Below, piece after piece: positions 55,900 through 64,000 of a stretch of DNA of 64,000 nucleotides. Source of the stretch: Hymenobacter daecheongensis DSM 21074 (GTDB lineage Bacteria > Bacteroidota > Bacteroidia > Cytophagales > Hymenobacteraceae); the NCBI RefSeq assembly GCF_900141805.1, contig NZ_FQYN01000002.1, positions 496,001 through 560,000 on the forward strand, read 5' to 3'. The first letter of the stretch is position 1; the number at the start of each line of letters is the position of its first letter. Under the pieces are notes generated by a model, which saw only the letters and a list, made by a program, of their open reading frames with translations, had not been told where the DNA came from and ran no database searches. The translations under genes and the position numbers were made by a program.

Positions 55900-56505
55900 T
55901 TACTTCGAGTAAAGCTCGACGATGAGCTGCTCCGTGATTTTCTCGGGGATGAGGTCACGGGCAGGGGCGTTCAGGAACTTACCCACCAGCTCTTTGCCGT
56001 CCCACTCCAGCCACGAGAAAGCGCGGGCATTGCGCGAGGAAAGGCTGGTCGTAATGGCTTCCAGCGACTTCGACTTCTCACGTACGGCAACAACGTCGCC
56101 GGCGCGGAGTTTGTACGACGAGATATTCACCACATCACCGTTCACCGTGATGTGACGGTGCAGCACGAGCTGACGAGCAGCACGGCGCGTTGGGGCGATG
56201 CCCAGACGGTACACCGTGTTATCGAGGCGCGACTCGAGCAGGGCCAACAGGTTTTCACCCGTGATGCCGGGCAGCGCTGCGGCTTTGTGGAAAAGGTTTT
56301 CAAATTGCTTTTCCAGGATGCCGTACATGTACTTCACCTTCTGCTTCTCCATCAACTGCACAGCGTATTCGCTCTGCTTCTTACGACGGCCACGACCGTG
56401 CTGACCTGGAGGATAGTTCTTTTTGTTGAGCGCTTTGCTCGGACCGAAGATCGGCTCTGCGAAGCGACGAGCAATCTTGGATTTGGGACCGGTATAACGT
56501 GCCAT
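55900..56505 (-). CDS. rpsD: 30S ribosomal protein S4
   Basis: A 201-residue primary 16S rRNA-binding protein with the N-terminal [15 protein letters not shown] and a [19 protein letters not shown] helix. The S4 RNA-binding domain is [32 protein letters not shown]. The N-terminal region lacks the Cys4 zinc motif of some S4 proteins, consistent with the zinc-free S14 and L36 here. It may repress the alpha operon translationally, as in other bacteria. Confidence 0.97.
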   Translation of the reverse strand: MARYTGPKSKIARRFAEPIFGPSKALNKKNYPPGQHGRGRRKKQSEYAVQLMEKQKVKYMYGILEKQFENLFHKAAALPGITGENLLALLESRLDNTVYRLGIAPTRRAARQLVLHRHITVNGDVVNISSYKLRAGDVVAVREKSKSLEAITTSLSSRNARAFSWLEWDGKELVGKFLNAPARDLIPEKITEQLIVELYSK

Positions 56506-56633
56506 TTCGGGGATGTTGAGTTTTGGAGGGGTTGAACCACGCGTGTCGGGCTTCTCAGACGCAGCTTACTCAGCGTAAGCGCATCAGAAACCCGACACGG
56601 GCGGCCCGCCTTGCGGCGAACCAGTTCAGTATA

Positions 56634-57026
56634 TCAGACGCGACGACGCTTAGGTGGACGGCAGCCGTTGTGCGGCAGCGGGGTCACGTCGCGGATGGTA
56701 GTTACCTCAATGCCCACATTCTGGAGCGTACGGATGGCCGACTCGCGGCCAGCACCCGGACCCTTCACGAACACTTCAGCCTTGCGCATACCCAGGTCGT
56801 GGGCAACTTTGGCGCAATCCGTGGCCGCCATCTGGGCCGCGTAAGGAGTGTTCTTTTTGGAGCCTTTGAATCCCATCTTACCAGCCGAGGCCCAGGAGAT
56901 AACCTGGCCATTGTTGTTGGTGATGGAAATGATGATGTTGTTGAACGAAGCCTTGATGTGAATCTGACCTACTGCCTCAACAACGACAATGCGCTTTTTA
57001 GCCTTGTCTTTTCTTTTTTGTGCCAT
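56634..57026 (-). CDS. rpsK: 30S ribosomal protein S11
   Basis: A 130-residue platform protein of the small subunit with [43 protein letters not shown]. Its C-terminal tail is [20 protein letters not shown]. The ATG at 57026 gives the usual [12 protein letters not shown] start; upstream in-frame residues to 57083 are not conserved. Confidence 0.97.
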   Translation of the reverse strand: MAQKRKDKAKKRIVVVEAVGQIHIKASFNNIIISITNNNGQVISWASAGKMGFKGSKKNTPYAAQMAATDCAKVAHDLGMRKAEVFVKGPGAGRESAIRTLQNVGIEVTTIRDVTPLPHNGCRPPKRRRV

Positions 57027-57111
57027 TTGGTTATCGCAAAAAACTGCGGAAGGTGTTGAAGCCTGTTCGGGTGAGTTACTCACCCGAACAGGCTTCGATT
57101 CCCGCTACAAT

Positions 57112-57489
57112 TTATTTAGTAGCTTTTTTCTTGTTCGCAACGGTCTTCCGCTTGCCCTTACGGGTACGGGAGTTGTTCTTGGTGCGCTGCCCACGAACTG
57201 GTAGACCCTTCCGGTGACGCAAGCCGCGGTAGCAGCCGATGTCCATCAGACGCTTGATGTTCAGCTGCACTTCTGAGCGCAGAACACCTTCCGTCTTGAT
57301 TTCGGCAGCAATGATACTACGAATTTCGCCGGCCTCTGCTTCCGTCCAGTCCTTCACTTTCTTACTCAGGTCGATGCCGGCCTTTGTCAGGATGCGTTGT
57401 GCGGATGGACGGCCGATGCCGAAAATGTACGTCAGCGCGATTTCGCCGCGCTTGTTGTCTGGGATGTCTACCCCTGCAATACGAGCCAT
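57112..57489 (-). CDS. rpsM: 30S ribosomal protein S13
   Basis: A 125-residue head protein that contacts L5 and tRNA. It has [39 protein letters not shown] and the basic tail [20 protein letters not shown]. The gene order rpmJ-rpsM-rpsK is standard. Confidence 0.97.
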   Translation of the reverse strand: MARIAGVDIPDNKRGEIALTYIFGIGRPSAQRILTKAGIDLSKKVKDWTEAEAGEIRSIIAAEIKTEGVLRSEVQLNIKRLMDIGCYRGLRHRKGLPVRGQRTKNNSRTRKGKRKTVANKKKATK

Positions 57490-57513
57490 GTGCTTTTTTA
57501 AAAAGTCTGGTGC

Positions 57514-57630
57514 TTAACCCTGACGCTGTTTGAAGCGTGGGTTCTTTTTGTTGATGACGTACAGTTTGCCGTTGCGGCGAACCAGCTTACAGTCAACGCT
57601 GCGCTTTTTGACCGAGGTTTTAACTTTCAT
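57514..57630 (-). CDS. rpmJ: 50S ribosomal protein L36 (zinc-free type)
   Basis: A 38-residue protein ([20 protein letters not shown], then [18 protein letters not shown]). It matches L36 along its length but keeps only one Cys (C14) of the usual C-C-C-H zinc set, so it is the C-minus type. It is located between infA and rpsM as in other bacteria. Confidence 0.93.
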   Translation of the reverse strand: MKVKTSVKKRSVDCKLVRRNGKLYVINKKNPRFKQRQG

Positions 57631-57646
57631 GGAAATGGAATCTGAG

Positions 57647-57747
57647 AGACTTAGGAACTTGAGGTCTGTGCTAGGAAACCGAAGTCGGATGAGGGCTGGT
57701 TATCTAAACGTCAACCAAGACCCGAAGACCCCAGGTCCCTAAGACCC
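57647..57747. repeat. Degenerate inverted repeat between infA and rpmJ
   Basis: The left arm (AGACTTAGGAACTTGAGGTCT) and right arm (AGACCCCAGGTCCCTAAGAC) are approximate complements. The sequence resembles the CCCCAAGACCCC parts of the repeat at 34267. Confidence 0.55.
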
Positions 57748-57966
57748 TTATTTGTAACGGTAGACGATGCGGCCCTTCGACAAGTCGTAGGGCGACATCT
57801 CCAGCTTCACCTTATCTCCCGGCAGGATCTTGATGTAGTGCATCCGCATTTTGCCGGAAATGTGCGCCACGAGGGTGTGACCGTTTTCCAGTTCCACGCG
57901 AAACATTGCGTTGGAAAGTGCTTCGAGAATTACTCCGTCCTGCTCAATGGAGGATTGTTTGGCCAT
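57748..57966 (-). CDS. infA: Translation initiation factor IF-1
   Basis: A 72-residue S1-fold protein ([63 protein letters not shown]). It binds the 30S A site during initiation. It is placed between map and rpmJ. Confidence 0.97.
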   Translation of the reverse strand: MAKQSSIEQDGVILEALSNAMFRVELENGHTLVAHISGKMRMHYIKILPGDKVKLEMSPYDLSKGRIVYRYK

Positions 57967-57970
57967 AAGG

Positions 57971-58741
57971 CTACTGTAAGGCTTTTTCTATGTATTCGAA
58001 GGAGGTCAGAATTTCCGCCTTGTCTTTGCGTATTACTACCGTGTGCTCAAAGTGCGCCGAAGGCTTGCGGTCTTTGGTTCGGATGGTCCAGCCATCTTTC
58101 TCCTGCACCACGTTCTTCGTGCCCAGATTAATCATTGGCTCAATGGCAATGACCAATCCCTCCTGCAGCTTTACTCCTGCGCCGCGCTTGCCATAGTTTG
58201 GCACTTCCGGCCCTTCATGAAGATTCTTGCCTAGTCCGTGCCCGACCAGTTCCCGAACTACGCCATACCCTTTCTTCTCTACGAAGTTCTGGATAGCATA
58301 TCCGATATCACCGATGCGGTTACCAGCAAAAGCAGCCTCAATACCCAGGTACAAAGACTGCTTGGTGTCAGTCAGCAACTGGAGTACTTCCGGAGCCACC
58401 TCCCCGATTGGGTAGGTGTAAGCGCTATCCGAATGATAGCCGTTGAGTAACACGCCGCAGTCTACCGAAACAATATCCCCACTCTTCAGCGGCTCGTCGT
58501 TTGGAAAACCGTGCACCACAACCGAGTTGGGTGAGATGCAAAGGCTGTATTCAAAACCATTATACCCTTTGAAGGAAGGTTGGCCCCCATTATCCCGGAT
58601 GAATTCTTCCGCGCGACGGTCGAGCTGCCGCGTGGTGACTCCCTCCTTGATCATGCCTGCCACCTCTCCGTGGGCTTGAGCCAGCACTTTCGCGCTGGCC
58701 CGGATGAGTTCTATTTCTTCTTCAGTCTTATAAACAATCAT
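57971..58741 (-). CDS. map: Methionine aminopeptidase type I
   Basis: A 256-residue di-metal enzyme that removes the N-terminal Met from new proteins. Conserved pieces are [15 protein letters not shown] (active-site His), [20 protein letters not shown] (Asp ligands), [18 protein letters not shown] (His ligand) and [10 protein letters not shown] (Glu ligand). It sits 4 bp upstream of infA and 7 bp after secY in the operon. Confidence 0.97.
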   Translation of the reverse strand: MIVYKTEEEIELIRASAKVLAQAHGEVAGMIKEGVTTRQLDRRAEEFIRDNGGQPSFKGYNGFEYSLCISPNSVVVHGFPNDEPLKSGDIVSVDCGVLLNGYHSDSAYTYPIGEVAPEVLQLLTDTKQSLYLGIEAAFAGNRIGDIGYAIQNFVEKKGYGVVRELVGHGLGKNLHEGPEVPNYGKRGAGVKLQEGLVIAIEPMINLGTKNVVQEKDGWTIRTKDRKPSAHFEHTVVIRKDKAEILTSFEYIEKALQ

Positions 58742-58748
58742 GACCGAA

Positions 58749-60068
58749 TTAAGATGCCATGGCCACGTCCTGAGTAGAGCGGCCGCGGAGCTTACCGGTT
58801 TTCATCATGCCGTCGTAATGACGCATCAGCAAGTAGCTTTCTACCTGATTGAGCGTATCCAATACTACACCCACCATAATGATGAGGGATGTACCGCCGT
58901 AGAAGGCAGAGAACGGGCGCGTCACGCCAGCCAGCAGCGCAAAAGCTGGGAAGATGGCAATCAACGCTAGGGCAATTGCTCCGGGCAAGGTAATGCGGGT
59001 CAGCACCTCGTCCATATGCTCTGAGGTGTCGCGGCCAGGCTTTACACCGGGCACGAAACCACCACTACGCTTCAGATCATCCGCAATCTGGTTAGGATTG
59101 ACGCTGATAGCCGTGTAGAAGTAAGTGAAGACAATGATGAGCGTGGCGAAAACCAAGTTATACTGCCAGGAAGTGTAGTCCGAAAACTTCTGCCCGATGT
59201 AGCTGGCTGTTTCGCTATCCGCCTGCCAGACCGAGGCCAAAATGGCGGGCACGAACATCAGCGACTGGGCGAAAATGATAGGCATAACACCAGCAGCATT
59301 TACCTTCAGCGGGATAAACTGACGCTGCGCATTCAGTTGCGTAGTACCACCTACCTGCTTGGCATACTGCACCGGGATACGGCGAACAGCCTGCGTCAGA
59401 ATGATAACGCCCATTACTACCAAGAACAATACAACCGCTTCGATCAGAAAGATCAGCGAGCCACGCATGCCCTTAGCCAGAGCTTCACCAACGATGGCAC
59501 CAGGGAGACGGGACACAATGCCAATCATGATGATCATCGAAATACCGTTGCCGATACCTTTATCGGTGATCTTTTCCCCCAGCCACATGCAAAAAAGCGT
59601 CCCAGCCGTAATAATCATCATCGTGGAGATGGTGAAGAACGTGCTGGGGTTGATGATAGCATCCGCATTAATGGTGGCAATAAAGCCAACTGACTGCGCC
59701 AACACGATGGGGATGGTCAGAATGCGGGTGTATTGGTTGATTTTCTTGCGCCCTGACTCACCTTCCTTCTGCAGCTTCTGGAAATAAGGAACCGCAATGG
59801 TCAGCAACTGCAGGACGATAGATGCCGAGATGTACGGCATAATGCCCAGGGCAAAAATCGAAGCATTGCTGAAAGCACCGCCGAGCAGCGTATCCAGAAT
59901 CCCGAATACGCCCTCAGAGCCTTGCTTCAACCGGGTTGAGTCGACTCCGGGTAACACAACGAAGGACCCCAGCCGATAGATGGCAATGAAAAAAAGCGTA
60001 TTGAAGATCCGCGTACGCAGATCTTCAATCGCAAAAATGTTCTTTATCGTGGTGATAAACTTGTTCAT
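58749..60068 (-). CDS. secY: Preprotein translocase channel subunit SecY
   Basis: A 439-residue polytopic channel of the inner membrane with ten hydrophobic helices. Characteristic motifs are RIFNTLFFIAIYRLGSFVVLPGVD, ALGIMPYISASIVLQLLTIAVP, GNGISMIIMIGIVSRLP and RRIPVQYAKQVGG. It works with the SecA encoded at 8602. Confidence 0.98.
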   Translation of the reverse strand: MNKFITTIKNIFAIEDLRTRIFNTLFFIAIYRLGSFVVLPGVDSTRLKQGSEGVFGILDTLLGGAFSNASIFALGIMPYISASIVLQLLTIAVPYFQKLQKEGESGRKKINQYTRILTIPIVLAQSVGFIATINADAIINPSTFFTISTMMIITAGTLFCMWLGEKITDKGIGNGISMIIMIGIVSRLPGAIVGEALAKGMRGSLIFLIEAVVLFLVVMGVIILTQAVRRIPVQYAKQVGGTTQLNAQRQFIPLKVNAAGVMPIIFAQSLMFVPAILASVWQADSETASYIGQKFSDYTSWQYNLVFATLIIVFTYFYTAISVNPNQIADDLKRSGGFVPGVKPGRDTSEHMDEVLTRITLPGAIALALIAIFPAFALLAGVTRPFSAFYGGTSLIIMVGVVLDTLNQVESYLLMRHYDGMMKTGKLRGRSTQDVAMAS

Positions 60069-60080
60069 TGCCAGATAGGC

Positions 60081-60527
60081 TTAAAGCGTCACAGCTTTAC
60101 CACCAGCTTTCTCGATGGCTTCAACCGCCGATTTCGAGAAGGCGTGGGCATGTACTTCTAGCGCCTGGGTGATTTCACCGCGACCCAGAACTTTGATTTT
60201 GGCGTTTTTAGAAGCCAAACCGCTGGCTACGAAAAAAGCAGCGTCCATGGTGGTAGCACCATGCTGCTCGTTCAGGCCCTGCAATACGTCCAGGTTAACC
60301 CCTTTGTACTCAATGCGGTTGATGTTCTTGAAGCCGAACTTTGGAACCCGACGCTGCAGGGGCATCTGGCCACCTTCAAAGCCTGACTTCTTGGAGTAGC
60401 CCGAACGCGACTTTTGACCTTTGTGACCACGCGTCGATGTGCCGCCGCGGCCGGAACCCGTACCACGGCCAAGGCGCTTGTTGTTGCGCGTCGAGCCAGT
60501 GGCGGGTGAGAGATTGCTGAGATTCAT
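60081..60527 (-). CDS. rplO: 50S ribosomal protein L15
   Basis: A 148-residue protein. The N-terminal Gly/Arg-rich arm reads [25 protein letters not shown], then [18 protein letters not shown]. The C-terminal domain is [32 protein letters not shown]. It occurs in standard order before secY. Confidence 0.97.
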   Translation of the reverse strand: MNLSNLSPATGSTRNNKRLGRGTGSGRGGTSTRGHKGQKSRSGYSKKSGFEGGQMPLQRRVPKFGFKNINRIEYKGVNLDVLQGLNEQHGATTMDAAFFVASGLASKNAKIKVLGRGEITQALEVHAHAFSKSAVEAIEKAGGKAVTL

Positions 60528-60540
60528 ATCGAAGATGCTC

Positions 60541-60720
60541 CTAGAGTTCAGTTACTTCTACCAGGTGCTGTACTGCCGCAACCATCCCAGCAATCTGCGG
60601 GTTGAGTTCTTTTTCGGAAGTGCTGCCCATTTTGCCCAGGCCCAAAGCCTTGACGGTACGTTTTTGACGCTCAGGGCGGTCAATTACGCTTTTTACGAGT
60701 TTGATGTGGATCTGCGCCAT
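60541..60720 (-). CDS. rpmD: 50S ribosomal protein L30
   Basis: A 59-residue protein beginning [20 protein letters not shown] with [20 protein letters not shown] and ending [10 protein letters not shown]. This is the short bacterial L30 form. It lies between rpsE (6 bp) and rplO. Confidence 0.95.
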   Translation of the reverse strand: MAQIHIKLVKSVIDRPERQKRTVKALGLGKMGSTSEKELNPQIAGMVAAVQHLVEVTEL

Positions 60721-60726
60721 CTCTAC

Positions 60727-61323
60727 TTAGCCGTTAAAAACTTGGGCGAGGGTGATGCCACGAGCCTGTGCAATCTGCATTGGGTCGCGCATTTTGAGGA
60801 GAGCATCGAACGTAGCCTTTACCACGTTGTGGGGGTTCGACGAGCCTTTCGATTTGGCCAGAACGTCCTTGATGCCGGCGCTTTCGAATACGGCGCGCAT
60901 AGCACCACCAGCAATTACGCCGGTACCTGCTGCTGCGGGCTGCACGAGGACGAAGCCACCCGAGTATTTGCCTTCCATCACGTGGGGAACGGTGTGCTTG
61001 TACAGCGGCACTTTCACTAGGTTCTTTTTAGCATCGTCAATGCCTTTGGCAATGGCGTCGGTTACTTCGTTGGCTTTGCCCAGGCCGTAGCCTACTGTGC
61101 CGTTTCCGTCACCTACTACCACGATGGCCGAGAAGCTGAAGCGACGACCGCCCTTTACTACTTTGGCTACGCGGTTGATGGCAACCACTTTTTCTTTCAG
61201 ATCAGAATCGCCAGTGCGAGACTGCTCGTTGGTGTTACCACGACGGTCGTTGCCAGCGCCGCGACGGTCGTTGCCGCCGCGCTCATTGCCACCACCACGG
61301 GGATTGTTATTCATTTCTGCCAT
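60727..61323 (-). CDS. rpsE: 30S ribosomal protein S5 with Asn/Gly/Arg-rich N-terminal extension
   Basis: A 198-residue protein. The first 45 residues ([20 protein letters not shown]) are low-complexity, absent from standard S5 (about 166). The S5 core follows from [26 protein letters not shown], with [19 protein letters not shown] and [21 protein letters not shown]5 helps maintain decoding accuracy. An alternative start at the internal Met (MNNN) changes little. Confidence 0.96.
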   Translation of the reverse strand: MAEMNNNPRGGGNERGGNDRRGAGNDRRGNTNEQSRTGDSDLKEKVVAINRVAKVVKGGRRFSFSAIVVVGDGNGTVGYGLGKANEVTDAIAKGIDDAKKNLVKVPLYKHTVPHVMEGKYSGGFVLVQPAAAGTGVIAGGAMRAVFESAGIKDVLAKSKGSSNPHNVVKATFDALLKMRDPMQIAQARGITLAQVFNG

Positions 61324-61329
61324 GATGCC

Positions 61330-61680
61330 TTAGAAATTGAGGCCGCCTTCGCGGGCTCCTTCTGCCAATGATTTTACGCGGCCGTGGTAGAGGTAACCGG
61401 AACGGTCAAATACCACTTTCGAAATTCCTTTTCCTGTAGCACGGGCAGCAAGTTCTTTGCCGACTGCGGCAGCGAGGGCGACTCCGTTGCCCCCTTCCAC
61501 CGAAACGTGCTTCGAGGAAGCAGACGCCAGCGTGTTGCCGGTAGTGTCGTCAATAATCTGGGCGTAAATGCCCGTATTGCTGCGAAACACCGACAGACGA
61601 GGGCGCTCGGACGTGCCAGCCACCTTAGTGCGGATGATGCGCTGGATCCGTTTTCTTCTAGTTGCTTTATCGAAAGCCAT
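61330..61680 (-). CDS. rplR: 50S ribosomal protein L18
   Basis: A 116-residue 5S rRNA-binding protein with [35 protein letters not shown] and the tail [28 protein letters not shown]. It sits 6 bp from rpsE. Confidence 0.97.
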   Translation of the reverse strand: MAFDKATRRKRIQRIIRTKVAGTSERPRLSVFRSNTGIYAQIIDDTTGNTLASASSKHVSVEGGNGVALAAAVGKELAARATGKGISKVVFDRSGYLYHGRVKSLAEGAREGGLNF

Positions 61681-61689
61681 GATGCGAAA

Positions 61690-62244
61690 TTATTTCGAAG
61701 CTGTTTTACCAGCCTTACGACGGATGACCTCGCCCACAAAGCGTACGCCTTTGCCTTTGTATGGCTCGACTTTGCGCAGGGAACGAATCTTAGCGGCTAC
61801 CTGACCCAGCAGTTGCTTATCAATGCTGTTCAGCGTAACAATCGGGTTTTTACCTTTCTCGGTGAGAGCGGTAGCCGTTACTTCCTTGGGCAGAGCCAGG
61901 AAGATGTTGTGCGAGTAACCCAACGACAATTCCAGCGTAGTACCGGCCATTGCAGCCTTGTATCCTACACCTACCAGCTCCAGCTTGTGCTCATAGCCGT
62001 TACTTACGCCAACAACCATGTTGTTGAGCAGCGAGCGGTACAGACCGTGCATCGCCTTGTGGCGCTTCTGCTCGGTCGGACGCTCTACTACCAACTGGCC
62101 ATCGGCGTTGGTGAGGATGATGTCGCGGTCTACGGGAGTCGACAAAGTGCCTTTCGGGCCTTTTACCGTTACCGTGTTGTCGTTGCTTACTTCAACCTGG
62201 ACGCCCGTAGGCAGGCTGATCGGGAGTTTACCAATGCGTGACAT
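61690..62244 (-). CDS. rplF: 50S ribosomal protein L6
   Basis: A 184-residue protein with MSRIGKLPISLPTGVQVEVS, TVKGPKGTLSTPVD and the C-terminal SIDKQLLGQVAAKIRSLRKVEPYKGKGVRF. It contacts the sarcin-ricin loop region. Confidence 0.97.
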   Translation of the reverse strand: MSRIGKLPISLPTGVQVEVSNDNTVTVKGPKGTLSTPVDRDIILTNADGQLVVERPTEQKRHKAMHGLYRSLLNNMVVGVSNGYEHKLELVGVGYKAAMAGTTLELSLGYSHNIFLALPKEVTATALTEKGKNPIVTLNSIDKQLLGQVAAKIRSLRKVEPYKGKGVRFVGEVIRRKAGKTASK

Positions 62245-62262
62245 AGTCTGGTTCTTTCTCGA

Positions 62263-62661
62263 TTAGTAAACGTAGCACAATACTTCGCCACCAACGTTCT
62301 GGGCTTTGGCCTCTTTCTCTGTCATCACGCCTTTCGACGTAGACAGGATTGCGATACCCAAGCCGCTCAGTACGCGGGGCATGTTTTCTACGTGGGCATA
62401 CGTGCGCAGACCAGGCGAGCTGATACGCTCGAGCTTGGTGATGGCCGGAACCTTGGTCGTAGGATTGTACTTCAGCGCGATTTTGATCGTGCCTTGTACC
62501 GATGAGTCATCAAAACGGTAGGACTGGATGTAGCCCTTATGGTAAAGCACTTTCGTGATTTCCTTTTTGATGTTGCTGGCCGGAATTTCTACTACCCGGT
62601 GGTTTGCCTTGATGGCATTGCGTACCCGGGTCAGGTAGTCGGCAATTGGATCTGTATTCAT
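62263..62661 (-). CDS. rpsH: 30S ribosomal protein S8
   Basis: A 132-residue 16S rRNA-binding protein with MNTDPIADYLTRVRNAIKAN and the C-terminal GLGIAILSTSKGVMTEKEA. The ATG at 62661 is used rather than the upstream in-frame Met at 62697, because it matches the family start and lies 34 nt after a strong -7 box. It is separated from rpsN by an unusually long 191-bp gap. Confidence 0.97.
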   Translation of the reverse strand: MNTDPIADYLTRVRNAIKANHRVVEIPASNIKKEITKVLYHKGYIQSYRFDDSSVQGTIKIALKYNPTTKVPAITKLERISSPGLRTYAHVENMPRVLSGLGIAILSTSKGVMTEKEAKAQNVGGEVLCYVY

Positions 62662-62694
62662 TCGGTTTAGAAGAGCACTCGTTTTAACGGAGCG

Positions 62695-62702
62695 CAAAGA
62701 TA
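62695..62702 (-). promoter_or_regulatory. Predicted internal -7 box before rpsH
   Basis: TATCTTTG on the minus strand is an exact TAnnTTTG match, 33 nt upstream of the rpsH ATG. A TTTTTC element lies 18 nt further upstream. Confidence 0.6.
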
Positions 62703-62703
62703 A

Positions 62704-62743
62704 GAAAATTTCGCCCCCGCGAAAAAGCGGCAGCGAAATTTTC
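62704..62743 (-). terminator. Hairpin in the rpsN-rpsH gap
   Basis: The perfect 11-bp arms are GAAAATTTCGC (62704-62714) and GCGAAATTTTC (62733-62743). On the minus strand it is followed directly by TTATCTTTG, the -7 box. It could be a terminator or attenuator for the upstream ribosomal genes. Confidence 0.5.
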
Positions 62744-62852
62744 GGTTAAGACTTCTTGGCTCGACTTATTGAGGCTCGGCCAATGGTTTCTCTCGGCAAC
62801 CTGCCAAGTGGCGTTATCTCGTGGCTAAGCTACTTTGATAACTGAAGCTGTT

Positions 62853-63122
62853 TTACCAGCTCGACTTCGTGACACCGGGGATTTTACCGGCCAGTGCCAT
62901 TTCGCGGAAACGCACCCGGCTGATGCCGAACTTACGCATGTAACCACGAGGACGACCGTCGATCATGTCCCGGTTGTGGAGGCGTACGGGCGAAGCATCC
63001 TTGGGGAGCTTGTCCAGACCTTCGTAGTCGCCGGCAGCCTTCAAAGCTTTACGCTTCTCAGCATAACGAGCAACCGTAGCGATGCGCTTGCGCGCTCTTG
63101 CTTTTGCGGATTCCTTAGCCAT
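62853..63122 (-). CDS. rpsN: 30S ribosomal protein S14 (zinc-free type)
   Basis: An 89-residue protein ([63 protein letters not shown]). It is the C-minus long form: no Cys is present, unlike the about 61-residue zinc form. Its start overlaps the end of rplE by 8 bp. Confidence 0.97.
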   Translation of the reverse strand: MAKESAKARARKRIATVARYAEKRKALKAAGDYEGLDKLPKDASPVRLHNRDMIDGRPRGYMRKFGISRVRFREMALAGKIPGVTKSSW

Positions 63123-63675
63123 TGTTTTCTTTCTTGGCGTTAGCGAACGGCATTCCGAAAGCTTTGAGGAGCTCGTAGCTCTGCTCGTCGTTTTCGGCCG
63201 TCGTTACGAAGGTAATATCCATACCCGAAATCGACTTGATCTTATCGATCGAAATTTCGGGGAAGATGATTTGCTCTTTGATGCCCAGGGTATAGTTACC
63301 GCGGCCATCGAAGCCTTTATCGTTGATGCCTTTGAAGTCACGTACGCGGGGCAGCGCCACCGTTAAGAGACGGTCCATGAATTCGTACATCTGGTCACCA
63401 CGCAGCGTTACGCGGGCGCCGATTGGCATGCCTTCGCGCAGCTTAAAGTTCGATACCGAACGCTTGGCGATGGTGGCAACGGCGCGCTGACCAGTGATGG
63501 TCGTCAGTTCGTCCACGCCATTGTCAACCAGCTTTTTGTCGGCTACAGCCGCACCAATACCGCGGTTGATGCAGATTTTGGTGATGCGCGGTACCTGCAT
63601 GATGCTCTTGAACTGGAATTTCTCCTGGAGCGCGGGTACTACGTCTTTCTTATAAATCTCTTTGAGTCGAGCCAT
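63115..63675 (-). CDS. rplE: 50S ribosomal protein L5
   Basis: A 186-residue 5S rRNA-binding protein with [48 protein letters not shown] and [28 protein letters not shown]. Its stop overlaps rpsN by 8 bp. Confidence 0.97.
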   Translation of the reverse strand: MARLKEIYKKDVVPALQEKFQFKSIMQVPRITKICINRGIGAAVADKKLVDNGVDELTTITGQRAVATIAKRSVSNFKLREGMPIGARVTLRGDQMYEFMDRLLTVALPRVRDFKGINDKGFDGRGNYTLGIKEQIIFPEISIDKIKSISGMDITFVTTAENDEQSYELLKAFGMPFANAKKENNG

Positions 63676-63687
63676 TGTCGTAACAGA

Positions 63688-63954
63688 TTAGGCGTTTTTC
63701 GAATCAACGGCCTTCACGTTGCTGACGTGGATACCAGCCTCAATCTTGGTGATTCCCCCTTGCGGGTTCTTAGCACTGGGTTTGTTGTGCTTGGTCACCA
63801 GGTTCAGGCCGTCCACGATGACGCGCTGAGTCGTACGGTTCACCGACTTGATGACACCGGTCTTGCCGCGCTCGTCGCCGGCAATCACCTTCACGGTGTC
63901 GCCGGTCTTGACGTGCAGTTTTACGGGCTTCTGTGCTTTCGTTTTCGTTGCCAT
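63688..63954 (-). CDS. rplX: 50S ribosomal protein L24
   Basis: An 88-residue protein with the KOW motif (HVKTGDTVKVIAGDERGKTGVIKSV) and NLVTKHNKPSAKNPQGGITKIEAGIHVSNV. It is shorter than the usual about 105 residues at the C-terminus, ending KAVDSKNA. It assists early 50S assembly. Confidence 0.95.
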   Translation of the reverse strand: MATKTKAQKPVKLHVKTGDTVKVIAGDERGKTGVIKSVNRTTQRVIVDGLNLVTKHNKPSAKNPQGGITKIEAGIHVSNVKAVDSKNA

Positions 63955-63957
63955 TGC

Positions 63958-64000
63958 TTAGAGAACTTCAGGAGCCAACGAAACGATCTTCATGAACTGA
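63958..64000 (-). CDS. rplN: 50S ribosomal protein L14, C-terminal end only
   Basis: The last 13 complete codons before a TAA stop read QFMKIVSLAPEVL, the conserved C-terminus of L14. The rest of the gene lies beyond the right edge. Its position directly before rplX is the standard order. Confidence 0.88.
   Translation of the reverse strand, partial: QFMKIVSLAPEVL

Overview
The window is a stretch of a GC-rich Bacteroidota chromosome, most likely a Hymenobacter-like member of the Cytophagales. Four things point there: the ribosomal gene order rplN-rplX-rplE-rpsN-rpsH-rplF-rplR-rpsE-rpmD-rplO-secY-map-infA-rpmJ-rpsM-rpsK-rpsD-rpoA-rplQ (no adk between secY and map); three secreted proteins with C-terminal type IX secretion (T9SS) sorting domains; many TAnnTTTG -7 promoter boxes; and zinc-free S14 and L36. 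The genus is an inference.

Layout. 1-14061, all minus strand: an ECF-like sigma factor, an ALDH7-family dehydrogenase, a Do/HtrA protease, Hsp20, an outer-membrane beta protein, an M20 amidohydrolase, a SPOR lipoprotein, deoC, secA and an HscA-like Hsp70. 14489-21990, plus strand: a DUF4331 protein with T9SS domain, a TPR protein, a HupE/UreJ-like membrane protein, two small proteins and a TonB-dependent receptor. This may be one envelope (metal-type) uptake or sensing module. 22194-36246: an L,D-transpeptidase-like lipoprotein, then an extended kdp locus. It has an NtrC-type regulator, a 31-aa membrane microprotein, kdpF, kdpA, kdpB, an inverted foreign-looking gene, kdpC, two beta-barrel porins, a stand-alone KdpD sensor domain and a separate histidine kinase. 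36454-48074: a secreted alpha-amylase, a second L,D-transpeptidase-like protein, an Ldh-family dehydrogenase, Ppx/GppA, an RlmI-like methyltransferase, dapF, a GNAT acetyltransferase, a glycosyltransferase plus glf pair and a small secreted protein. 48209-53655: a 1218-aa CUB/CARDB surface protein, a DivIC/FtsB-like protein and enolase. 53982-64000: the alpha/spc ribosomal operon, running off the right edge inside rplN.

Several intergenic gaps hold long imperfect inverted repeats from different families, with an unusual concentration inside the kdp locus. No tRNA, rRNA, CRISPR array, transposase or phage gene was seen. The most useful leads are the kdp locus architecture, the DUF4331-TPR-HupE-TonB cluster, the nested repeat overlapping the ppx stop codon, and internal terminator/promoter pairs in the ribosomal operon.
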